A model generated the notes under the pieces. It was given only the letters and a program-made list of their open reading frames with translations, searched no databases and was not told the origin of the DNA. The translations under genes and the position numbers were made by a program. From the NCBI GenBank assembly GCA_947247005.1, contig OX365947.1, forward strand, positions 31,948,760-32,012,759: a stretch of DNA of 64,000 nt, written 5' to 3'. This DNA is from Spisula solida (taxonomy: Eukaryota; Mollusca; Bivalvia; Venerida; Mactridae). Positions 11,301 through 19,235 of the stretch are shown piece by piece; the first letter of the stretch is position 1, and each line of letters begins with the position of its first letter.

Positions 11301-13026
11301 AAAATCGGGAAATCATCGCCGATGTTGAACTCCTCAGTGGGACCTAGACTTTTAAAAGCCAGATTGCGTAACTCTTACAATAATGACGATTGAGAACTAT
11401 AATGACTCAAGTTTAGCTTTCCTTTATTGTACAGGGTTGTGTTGAAGCAGTCTGGACACGAACGGTGGATGATAGTCAGACATATTTCATCATCGCTATC
11501 GTCTTCTGTTTTATTGCCCAGGTAGGTGTGTGAACGATACTCAGGTTTGGTAGTCCGCCTCGATAGCCTAGTGGTAGAGCGTCCGCTTAGAGTGCTAGAG
11601 GTCTCGGGTTCGATCCCAGACCGCGCCGTACAAAACTCATTTACTGGTATATCTCCCTTTCTTGGCAATCAGCAGAGTTAGTTCGAGGCAACTGACTGTG
11701 TGCCCGGCGTCTGGACAATGTGACCGGGTAGTCTCAATGTAACTGAAATACACTCGTACTGTTGACCAGTTAGACTTAAAACGACATTCAATCTAATTAA
11801 AACCGCTTACCTACAGGAAGAGCATTGTGTTTTAGTCAGACTGAACAATGCCTAAACAAATATAGAACGACTGACGGGTCAACTGTCCAAGGTACTGTTT
11901 TATCCAAGCACTTAACTAAAATCTTAAATTTACGCTCAAATTACGATTCTTTATAATTCTTCAACAAACACACATTGTGGTCAATGAATCTGCAATATGA
12001 ATAATGTTTCAGTTAAGCTAAGCATTCCTACAAACCATATATGTCCCTGAATTATATAGGTGTTCAAGAATTATAAAGAACTTAAATGTGTGCGTAACTT
12101 CTACGATTTCCGTAAATGCTTTGATAAAACAGTATCCAGATGACCACTGTCCACCATGAATATTACTCACGGTGGGTTGTTGAGAAAATGATATAGCCCC
12201 ACTGCAAAACGATTATTCATGACAATGTCGGAATGATGGCGATTGTATTGATAGGAACGTGGTGTCAAATTATCTGAGTTTCAAATTTCTGAATGTACCC
12301 TATATATAGAGGATCTTGCATGAGTGCTCATTACATACGAGTTTTATTAAACAAGTGGACAAAATGATATGACACAAGGCTTTGCCGAGTGTCATATTGT
12401 TTTTGTCGACGAGTTTAATAAAACTCGTATGTAATGAGCCCGAATATAAGATTCTATTTATCGCATAACCTGAAAAATTGCACATTATTGTTTAAAAGGA
12501 TGATGTACGCTGCATATGCTTCAGCCAAAATCCAGCGGTACAATGAGCGCGACGTCATGGCGACGTTGATATTATCCTGACGTCATTGACGGATCAATGC
12601 ATGGATTGGCTAACGTCACGTCAAGCTCATTTAAATATTTATTGCACAGTCTGGGAGTGCCGAACGATATTTACGGCACGGCTTTACGGCACTCCTAGAC
12701 CGCAGGTTATGTGATAAATAAAGAAGGTTGTGCATCGTCCATGTTTAGCCGCAACGGATATAATACCTTACGAAAGCTGGTACCCAGTTCTATACAGTTG
12801 TCACAGCAAACACGGATACCAGTTCCTGTAACGTCATATCCGTTGCGGCTAATCATGGCCGAGACACAACCTTCTTTCTATATAGGGTACACTCAGATAA
12901 GTTTGAAACCATAATTTGAAACCATGTACCTATGATTGTATCTATTGATGTCTGTTTCAGATTGTTCTCATTGTTTTTGCTGTACTGGCGTACAAGAACC
13001 GCGGTGTGACTGGAGGAGTAGTGTGA
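2277..13026 (+). CDS. Tetraspanin, eight coding exons, 295 aa
   Basis: The joined exons 2277-2336, 6481-6601, 7322-7473, 7864-7938, 9013-9117, 9842-10063, 11435-11521 and 12961-13026 keep one frame and end in TGA. Every intron is GT-AG. The protein has four membrane segments (about residues 9-33, 75-98, 105-132 and 258-285). The small loop lies between TM1 and TM2, and TM2 is followed by the cytosolic GCCGACC turn. The large extracellular loop (about 133-257) carries the CCG signature at residues 174-176. It has six cysteines in all (174, 175, 214, 215, 228, 247), the usual three-disulfide type. The tail after TM4 is short and ends VTGGVV. Family knowledge: tetraspanins organise receptors and integrins in membrane microdomains. 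The length is normal for the family; the orthologue group cannot be decided here. The start ATG lies 16 nt inside an exon with a good acceptor, so an upstream non-coding exon is likely. Confidence 0.93.
2800..2885 (+). repeat. tRNA-derived SINE head (candidate)
   Basis: A box-A-like segment (GCGTAGTTGGTAGAG) and a box-B-like segment (GGGTTGCGAAC) lie at tRNA-like spacing. It lies in tetraspanin intron 1. The stems do not fold as a real tRNA, so this is a SINE remnant rather than a tRNA gene. Confidence 0.5.
3147..3503 (-). repeat. tRNA-derived SINE, family A
   Basis: On the minus strand it starts with a tRNA-like head (box B GGGTTCAACCC) and continues into a body shared with 13427-13745: GCTTAATTTCTCTGAGCAAG, ATCACATGCTCCACTCGACC, and a 3' part ending GGTAACT plus a TTAACTTT-type tail. 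Two divergent copies in opposite orientation establish it as a dispersed family. Confidence 0.8.
4017..4125. repeat. Hairpin with repeated GGTGGAGCGAGC loop
   Basis: The arms GTAAGTAATATTAATGACTA and TAGTCTTTAAAATTTACTTA pair imperfectly. The centre holds a tandemly doubled GACTAAAAAGGGTGGAGCGAGC. It abuts the Tc1-like element that begins at 4128. Confidence 0.65.
4706..4897 (+). pseudogene. Tc1-type transposase relic
   Basis: A 63-residue open stretch resembles the middle of Tc1 transposases: R-ARPMLVTKQHKAR, then a degenerate region where the catalytic DE block would be, then CERHVRVWKPQGNVM. Flanking frames contain stops, and the catalytic DDE set is not intact. It is a fossil within the element at 4128-6007. 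Confidence 0.55.
5472..5886 (+). repeat. Dispersed hairpin element, copy 1
   Basis: About 415 bp shared with 12306-12716, beginning TAGAGGATCTTGCATGAGTG. It holds a hairpin (arms CATACGAATTTTATTAAACG and its partner at 5580-5600, loop with GAGGCTTTGCCGAG). It also has GACGTCA-containing CRE-like sites near 5721 and 5747, and a second hairpin around GGCACTGCTGGACC. It is inserted in the Tc1-like element. The outer ends seen in copy 2 are missing here. Confidence 0.8.
6481..6601 (+). CDS. Tetraspanin exon 2
   Basis: Acceptor TTGCATTTCAG, donor G|GTAAAT, 121 nt, ending in phase 1. It encodes the rest of TM1 and the start of the small extracellular loop (FAHDWLRPQVTSVLSDIET). Confidence 0.9.
7322..7473 (+). 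CDS. Tetraspanin exon 3
   Basis: Acceptor TTTGTTACAG, donor GTT|GTAAGT, 152 nt, restoring phase 0. It encodes the end of the small loop, TM2 and the conserved GCCGACC cytosolic turn. Confidence 0.92.
7864..7938 (+). CDS. Tetraspanin exon 4 (TM3)
   Basis: Acceptor TATTTCAG, donor GCG|GTAAGT, 75 nt, phase 0. It encodes most of TM3 (YAIILIALLLAQIAAIIVVF). Confidence 0.92.
8396..8690 (+). repeat. Old dispersed repeat, copy 1
   Basis: It shares blocks with 33672-33810, 34523-34585 and 34917-34960: TTTTTCAAGTTAAACAT, TGTTGTCA.TGTGTTCA, CGATTTTGTACC.AGTTGC and AGAAAACAGGTTTTAT. It sits in tetraspanin intron 4. The class is unknown. Confidence 0.6.
9013..9117 (+). CDS. Tetraspanin exon 5
   Basis: Acceptor TTATTTCAG, donor GAG|GTAATA, 105 nt, phase 0. 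It encodes the helical first part of the large extracellular loop and ends just before the CCG motif (SSLGWNWMMQE). Confidence 0.9.
9709..9813 (-). repeat. tRNA-derived SINE, family B
   Basis: On the minus strand it reads as a tRNA-like head (CTTAGTGGTAATTAAGCGC, TCTAATCTGGCGACTCGGG, box B GGGTTTAAATCC). The same head recurs at 49414 and 58126. It lies in tetraspanin intron 5, close upstream of exon 6. Confidence 0.75.
9842..10063 (+). CDS. Tetraspanin exon 6 (CCG exon)
   Basis: Acceptor TTTCTTACAG, donor AAG|GTATTC, 222 nt, phase 0. It encodes FDCCGADNYDDF, with the invariant CCG, then the PVACCKTLP segment and one more cysteine of the large loop. Confidence 0.93.
11141..11346. mobile_element. 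Short TIR element (MITE)
   Basis: Terminal inverted repeats TAGGTCCCGCTGAG and CTCAGTGGGACCTA (one mismatch) bound 206 bp with no coding capacity. It lies in tetraspanin intron 6, about 90 bp upstream of exon 7. The superfamily is uncertain. Confidence 0.7.
11435..11521 (+). CDS. Tetraspanin exon 7
   Basis: Acceptor TATTGTACAG, donor CAG|GTAGGT, 87 nt, phase 0. It encodes GCVEAV, with the sixth loop cysteine, and the first half of TM4. Confidence 0.91.
11552..11760 (+). repeat. tRNA-derived SINE, family C
   Basis: The head has box A (ATAGCCTAGTGGTAGAGCG) and box B (GGGTTCGATCCCAGACC), followed by a non-tRNA body. The acceptor stem ends do not pair well, so I do not call it a tRNA gene. Related heads or bodies occur at 20403-20590 and 45443-45560. 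Confidence 0.7.
12294..12891. mobile_element. TIR element containing hairpin repeat copy 2
   Basis: The ends are TGTACCCTATATA at 12294 and TATATAGGGTACA ending at 12891; imperfect inverted similarity continues into both flanks (TCAAA..TCTGA). The left two thirds match the repeat at 5472-5886, with the same GAGGCTTTGCCGAG-type hairpin loop, CRE-like GACGTCA sites and GGCACTCCTAGACC hairpin. The right third is a separate inverted repeat (AAGAAGGTTGTG near 12721, ATATCCGTTGCGGCTAA near 12836). It ends 69 bp upstream of tetraspanin exon 8. Confidence 0.8.
12961..13026 (+). CDS. Tetraspanin exon 8 (terminal)
   Basis: Acceptor TGTCTGTTTCAG, 66 nt including the TGA. It encodes the end of TM4 (IVLIVFAVLAY) and a short tail, KNRGVTGGVV. 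Confidence 0.9.
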   Translation: MVLIVFAVLAYKNRGVTGGVV

Positions 13027-13082
13027 ACTATACTGGACATACAATTCAAGCCTTTCTGTGATCATTAGTTACGGGAGATTTA

Positions 13083-13282
13083 TAGTCCGCCGATGATAAC
13101 ACTAGCCTTTGTTTACAAATAAAAATGACAATATTTATAGACTATAACACTGCACAGGTGACTTAGTGCTCGTTTCGCGTGTAGGTTGTGAGTATGCACA
13201 AGATCGAACAAAAAGGACCTTTTAAATGAATTTAGTTGTATTTTTATTTGTAATATAGGCTAGTGTTATTCTCGGCGCACTA
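13083..13282. mobile_element. 200-bp MITE holding the tetraspanin poly(A) signal
   Basis: Inverted arms of about 46 bp start TAGTCCGCCGATGATAACAC at the left and end GTGTTATTCTCGGCGCACTA at the right, with TA on each side. The left arm contains AATAAA at 13118-13123, 92 bp after the tetraspanin stop codon. The TIR tip resembles that of the elements at 37812-38313 (GTGCGCC). Confidence 0.8.
13118..13123 (+). terminator. Likely poly(A) signal of the tetraspanin gene
   Basis: This AATAAA is the first good hexamer after the stop codon at 13024-13026. It lies inside the left arm of the MITE at 13083-13282. The cleavage site is not defined by the sequence alone. Confidence 0.6.
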
Positions 13283-13426
13283 TACAACATTAAAATTATG
13301 ACAAATTACAATTTATAAACAGTGGATTAGCTCCCCTCTCCATCTCTCTGTGTTTATTTATAATTAGACAGTATAATCTGTTTCAAGCAGCCAGTCAATG
13401 GTAACATCAAGTGAGACTGTCTAAAG

Positions 13427-13745
13427 CATGTTGGGAGCGGTGGCCTAGAGGTCTCGGTTTCGATCCCCGTCTGCGCAACTGCTTAATTTCTCTGAGCAAG
13501 AATAAATCACATGCTCCACTCGACCAAGGTGTTAATTAGTACCTGTGAGGGCGATGACTGTACATGTTAAATATTCCGGGGCGCCGCATATCGATGTTGG
13601 CTGCACACCCAACATGAGAGAAATAGCCTCCACAGGGAGACTCGAACGCAGGTTTCCTTAGGTAGCCCAATGACCAGGGGAAGTTACTATGTCAAAGGGT
13701 GGCAGAACGACTGAACTGCTGAAAATTGGTAACTTAACTTTAACT
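13427..13745 (+). repeat. tRNA-derived SINE, family A, second copy
   Basis: It matches the copy at 3147-3503 in reverse orientation. The tRNA-like head (GAGCGGTGGCCTAGAGGTCTC) is partly deleted. The body GCTTAATTTCTCTGAGCAAG and the GGTAACTTAACTTTAACTTT tail are clear. Confidence 0.8.
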
Positions 13746-14059
13746 TTATGTGCTTGTTGAATACTGGTGTATAACGCAACTGATTAGAATTAATTATATT
13801 ATATTAGCTGCCTAACATCTGAGTCAGAAATCCAATCCGGTCGCCGTTCAATGATCGGGTGGCTTTTTGGTCAAATCGGACCAGAGGCCGGACGGACATC
13901 GGCGGGTCATCGGGCGGGGGGCCAGTGTAATTTAGGTATATTTTAAAATAATACAGGTGGTGTTGCGATATTTCAGTGATCACATACACTTTTTTACTGT
14001 ACAAATAGACAGGTAGGCTGTATTAGACAAATTATATTAGCTATAATAATAAATTAATA

Positions 14060-16544
14060 ATAAACAAAAAGAGATGGTTTGAAAACATTGAAACAGTTAT
14101 GCTAGGAGATTTTAATTTTAACTACATAGTAAATAATTCAGATAACCGTTACTGGAACAAGATTATTTCAGCATTGAATCTATCACAGTTAGTTACACAG
14201 CCAACTAGGGTGACTTCAAATACGTCAACCATCATTGATCATCTGTACTCTAACTCACCCTGTAACATATCTGAGGTCAATATCCCAATAATCGCAATAA
14301 GTGATCATTTTCCAATTTGTTTTACCAGAAAATTTACTTCAAAACCAGAGAAAACTATGTAACATAAAACGATAGAATATAGATCTTTAAAAGGTTTTGA
14401 CGAGAAAGGTTTTAGAGACTCGCTGGATGAAACAGCATGGTCTGTTATTGATACTTTTGATGAAGTGGATGATTGTATAGATACATTTATATCATTGTTC
14501 ACTCAAAACCTTAACACACATGCTCCATTAAGAACTAAACGAGTAAAGCACCAGAACCAACCGGATTGGTTCACAAAAGAAATATTAGATGCAATTAAAG
14601 CAAGGGATAAAGCAAAAAAAGCTAATAATATAAGACAGGTTAAATATTGGAAAGGAAAGGTTAAATCATTGTCAGCAACAGCTAAAAAATCCTTTTTTAA
14701 CAAGGCAATTAACATAAAAGACAAAAATCCTAAAAAGCTATGGCGAAATTTGAAAAATCTTTCAGCTAAAAACACACCCCAAAATAACATTACTATAAAT
14801 GATGACAATGGTAACCCCATAACTGATTCCATGGAAAGTGCTGAAGTATTCAATACATTCTTTACAAATATCTTTAAAAAAGCGCCATTAAACATCAATG
14901 AATTAACTAAAGAAAACAAGTCATTACTGAAAAACTTTGTGGACGTCAGAACACATGCTTACACAGAATTTAAAATCCCTGATATTACGGAAGAATATGT
15001 GAGAAAGGAACTGCACGCTTTAGATTGCAGTAAAGCGACTGGCCTTGATGGCTTAGGAGCACACTTTCTTAAAATAAGTCACGATAAAATAGCTAAGCCT
15101 CTCACAAAAATATTTAACCGTAGTATTTCTACAGGGAAATTTCCAAAAATGTTCAAGATAGCAAAGGTTACACCTATTTTTAAAAAAGGTGAGAAGGCAG
15201 ACAAGAATAACTATAGACCAATATCTATTTTGCCAGTTCTATCTAAAATATTGGAAAGGCATATATCTAAGATTTTAAAGGACTATCTTGAAGAATTTAA
15301 ACTACTACACAACCAACAATCCGGTTTCAGGCAGTACCATTCTTGTGAAACTGCTCTAACCGATATAGTTGATGATTGGATAACAGCAATTATTGATGAT
15401 GCTCTTATTGGAACGATTTTTCTTGATCTTACTAAGGCTTTTGATCTAATTAATCATGAATTACTCATTGAGAAGTTAAAATGTTACAAGATCAATAATA
15501 ATGCACTTCAGTGGTTTAATTCTTATCTGGCTAATAGATCTCAACAAGTAAATGTATCTGGAAAGCTGTCTGCAGCCCAAGAGATTGTAGCTGGTGTTCC
15601 CCAAGGCTCTGTCCTTGGCCCAATACTTTTTATTCTTTTTATCAATGATCTACCTTTGAATGTTAATAACTCACAACTTAAAATGTTTGCAGATGATACG
15701 ACTTTGTCAGCTTCTGGTGCAACACTTGATTATATTAAGTACAACTTACAAAATGACCTTGATTGTATTGAAAACTGGTGTAATAATAATGCTATGGTTC
15801 CAAATGCAAATAAAACAAAAGCTATGTTTATTTCTGCATCAACAAAACTTTCTAAAGAAATTGAAAACGATGATAGCATAGAACTTAAGATGTGTAATCA
15901 ACCTCTTGATATTGTAAAAAATGATAAACTCCTTGGAATGCAAGTCGATCAAAACTTAACCTGGAAAAATCAAGTTGAAAAAACCATTAAAAAATGCAAC
16001 TCCCTTCTTTATCTTCTAGTAAGAATAAAACGCTATCTTGACTTGCATGCTCGCAAACTTTTTTACAATGCTTATATTTTACCTCATTTGGATTATTGTA
16101 ACACAATATGGGGGAATTGCTGCACAAAATTACAAGATGATTTAATAAAATTTCAAAAGAGAGCTGTCAGAATAATTTTAGATAAACCATATGATGCACC
16201 ATCCGGTGATCTTTTTAAGCAACTTAAATGGATGACATTTCCATACCGTGTTGAATACAAAAAAGTCATGACAATTTACAAATCCCTAGATACTAAAACC
16301 CCAAAATGTCCTGAATATATCTCAAATAAATTTAAATATGTTAAAGAGTCAGGCCTTAGGTCTTCTAGTCAAAAATTACTTCATAAACCAAAGCCAAAAA
16401 AAGGAATTCTTTCGAAAGTCATTAAGCTACACTGGACCAATACTTTGGGAAAAGATACCATTTCATATAAGAACTGCTAGCTCTCTCGAACAATTCAAAA
16501 GAATGTATATAAGATGGAAGTTTCCAGACTGGGACTACCAATAA
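14060..16544 (+). pseudogene. LINE ORF2: endonuclease C-terminus plus reverse transcriptase, broken
   Basis: From about 14072 the frame reads the end of an apurinic-type endonuclease (VMLGDFNFNY, then AISDHFPICF). A single TAA at 14360-14362 breaks it, and the same frame continues as a 671-aa open region from 14465 to 16480. RT motifs occur in order: IFKKGEKADKNNYRPISILP, FLDLTKAFDLINH, GVPQGSVLGPILFILFINDL, KMFADDTTLSA and NKTKAMF. Near 16400 a one-base frameshift moves the conserved C-terminus (YTGPILWEKIPFHIRTASSL) into the next frame, which ends at 16544. With only one nonsense change and one frameshift, the insertion looks fairly recent. It cannot make the full protein. Confidence 0.9.
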
Positions 16545-16819
16545 AATAAGTATGTTCTAGATTCATTGTAAATATTATGTTATTGTCTCTTAACTTGTTT
16601 ATATTGTTTTGTTGTTTCATAGTGTATTTGAATAGCTAAGTCTTGTTTATACAAACTTTTCATTATTAACTTTCATTCAATTGTTAAGTTTGACTACTTT
16701 CATTTCATTTGTTAAGTTTACTATGTTTGCAATTATCATGTTAAATGTATGTATTATATGTTGAGGTCCTCACGGAAGATTGTGTTTATATGCAAATGTG
16801 TTAACCTCGTAAAATAAAG

Positions 16820-16856
<37 letters not shown>
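14060..16856 (+). mobile_element. 5'-truncated non-LTR retrotransposon (LINE)
   Basis: The copy begins inside the endonuclease domain, continues through a nearly complete reverse transcriptase and a short 3' UTR, and ends in an ATT-repeat tail (about 16824-16856) after AATAAAGTC. 5' truncation with an intact 3' end is typical of target-primed reverse transcription. The FADD-type RT and ATT tail suggest the CR1/jockey-like group, which is an inference. Confidence 0.9.
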
Positions 16857-17857
16857 GGTAAAGGGGAGACCACTGTTTATATATTTATAATATTATTATT
16901 TATTCACATATTTTTCAACGACGATGAATGTTTAAATAATGGAATTAAAGTATTTCACCTAGACTCATTTCGTTTATGTTTACAGCTGTTGTTTGGCATA
17001 GTTAGTAAAACATGCAGTCTATTTATCATTGAATGCTGTGGTACCAGTTTTCATTTCGAACATTTGACATCTTGCACATAATATGAACTAAGGCACAGCC
17101 TATTTTATCGAATTTTATCTTAAATTGTTCATTTTTATAATTTTGTTCAATTCTCATAGCTCGCTGCTACATGTCAGTATTGAAACACAGCAGTAGACAC
17201 TTGTCAGATGTCCTTAATCATTAGTAACATGATCATCAAGTACAGAATGATTGCTGATCATATGATTCATATATGTACAGTCAGTAGAAAATTTGTGACA
17301 TATTTGGGTACAAAGTAACGAAGGACGATAGTCGATACGAACCTGCTTTCGTTTTTAAGTTCACTGTATAACTACCTTGATTATGTGTATAATAATACGA
17401 CTTTCCTTGTTTAGAACAAGTACTTTCATGGCGTAATCAGTTGATCAATTACTGATTCTATGCAGGCTGTCACATTCTGTGTGAAAATTCGCTATTAGTG
17501 CATCCACTCAGTGTTCATAAGTAAATGTAGTCAACACTAGTGATGTCATGTATGTACACATAGCCAGTTTTTACGTCTTACAAGTACGGTGGTCGTACGG
17601 TGTCTATGCGAGTTCCATGCGATAGTCGTACAAGCATGACCATGCCTCGTTCTATACGGATATCGTACTTGTAAGCTTCCATGAGATATTGCGATGTCCA
17701 TACAGACCTCTGTACTTGTAGCCTACATTATGTCGTGTACATGTACGCACATCTAGCCATCATTTACGTCTTAACAGTACTTCTTACCAGGTAACGAGAG
17801 TTGACCGTACAATAAGGTAATATATATCAACCCGTACCTAACACTTTCATTTATATA

Positions 17858-18110
17858 TAGTGTATAAACGAGTCAACTTCCGGTTATCGCAATAAGCCAT
17901 ACACGTTTAACTGTACGGTCTCACAATAAGTCATACAGTGACCGGAAGTTACAGATGCTTGTACTCGCAATAAGTCATAAAGTGCAATTGTATAGTCTCC
18001 CAATACGCCATACAGTGACCGGAAATCACAAATGCGTTTGCTCACAATAAGTTATACAAGCTTAATTGTATAATCTCCCAATAAGCCATACAGTGATTAG
18101 GTTTATATGC
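17858..18110 (+). repeat. ~78-bp satellite block, left copy
   Basis: Imperfect tandem units of about 78 bp contain CAATAAGTCATACA, ATTGTATAGTCTC and GTGACCGGAAATCACA. The block ends TTAGGTTTATATGCTGT. The same block, in the same orientation and with the same end, lies at 25562-25826 on the other side of the minus-strand gene. Confidence 0.8.
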
Positions 18111-18189
18111 TGTAACTATTGTACTATCACATGAACTAAGTACAATGTCACGGTAAACACACGTCAGTATATAAGTGGGTATAAAAAAC

Positions 18190-18196
18190 TTTATTG
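18190..18196 (-). terminator. Candidate poly(A) signal of the minus-strand gene
   Basis: On the minus strand this reads CAATAAAG followed by a T-rich stretch, about 650 bp downstream of the stop codon. Other hexamers cannot be excluded. Confidence 0.35.
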
Positions 18197-18845
18197 AAAT
18201 ATAAAACGACATAAAGATAAACCATAGTACTAACAACAACGGGACAATGAATAAGTTAATAATGCACATTGATAAATTAAGGAGAATTTGGCATATGAAC
18301 AAAACCAATACTTAGATCACTCAACAGTCTGCCATGTTATTCTATATAACTGATAAAAACATAATACTGTTTATGAACAAATAACATAATGTTTATTATG
18401 GAATGATAGTCCATCTGTATATCTGAAATTAAATATATCTATATATAACTGTTCCGCTTCTTTACAAACATGTTTCCTGTGTCTACTATCCTGATTGTAT
18501 GCCGATCAAATACTAATAACATGCAAGTAGCTTTCCTCTTTCACACATTGAGCAATACTCAACATTAAAACTGTTGAACCTCGTTCTTCGGAAGATCCGA
18601 TATTAACCGAAGTACGGCTTAAAATTCCAATTGTACGAATACACTATTCGAGCACATGGCGTAATTCGAATACCATTTCGAACCCGGTGAATTCAAAGAG
18701 CAAATTCGTAAGATACATAAAATTATCACTGTTTCAAATATAATAATGTCGATGAATGTATTGTCTCCCTACAGCATCAGTTACATCAATTTGTATATAT
18801 AACGTCCAGAGAATACTCTTCCAATAACATCACATCGACGAAGAA

Positions 18846-19235
18846 TTACACAATTGGGGGTACTTGTGTTAATTGTCTGCTGACGTCATCCTTGACGTCA
18901 GTTACGTCTCGGAGTGTTGCTGGGGTAACCATTATGCGTTCATAAGGACCCTGTGTTTCCGCATCACGAGTTTGTTCATGCACACCCTTCGTATATGTAT
19001 AAATGCTGTCCACAATACGCGTATAAAGTCTTGGATTAACCTTTGATTTATCATGAGTCTCCTCAGGACCTCGAACCATTTGTTTAAATGGAGATTGTTT
19101 ATGCTCCCGTAAGTTAAACATATTTTGTGTGTCCGGTTCTCGTTTAGTTTTAAATGCCATGTGACTGGTTGGTGACGTCATGTCCATCATATTATGCATC
19201 TTCTTCTCATATCTTCGTTCAATAGATTTCTTGGC
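18846..19235 (-). CDS. Uncharacterised gene, exon 4 (terminal)
   Basis: 129 codons plus stop. Acceptor ATACCATTACAG before AKKSIERRYEKK. The C-terminus is LTQVPPIV. Confidence 0.85.
   Translation of the reverse strand, partial: AKKSIERRYEKKMHNMMDMTSPTSHMAFKTKREPDTQNMFNLREHKQSPFKQMVRGPEETHDKSKVNPRLYTRIVDSIYTYTKGVHEQTRDAETQGPYERIMVTPATLRDVTDVKDDVSRQLTQVPPIV

Noticed and set aside
11552..11628. Genuine tRNA gene
   Set aside because: Box A and B are good, but the acceptor stem does not pair properly and a family-specific non-tRNA body follows. The same type of head recurs elsewhere, so it is a SINE.
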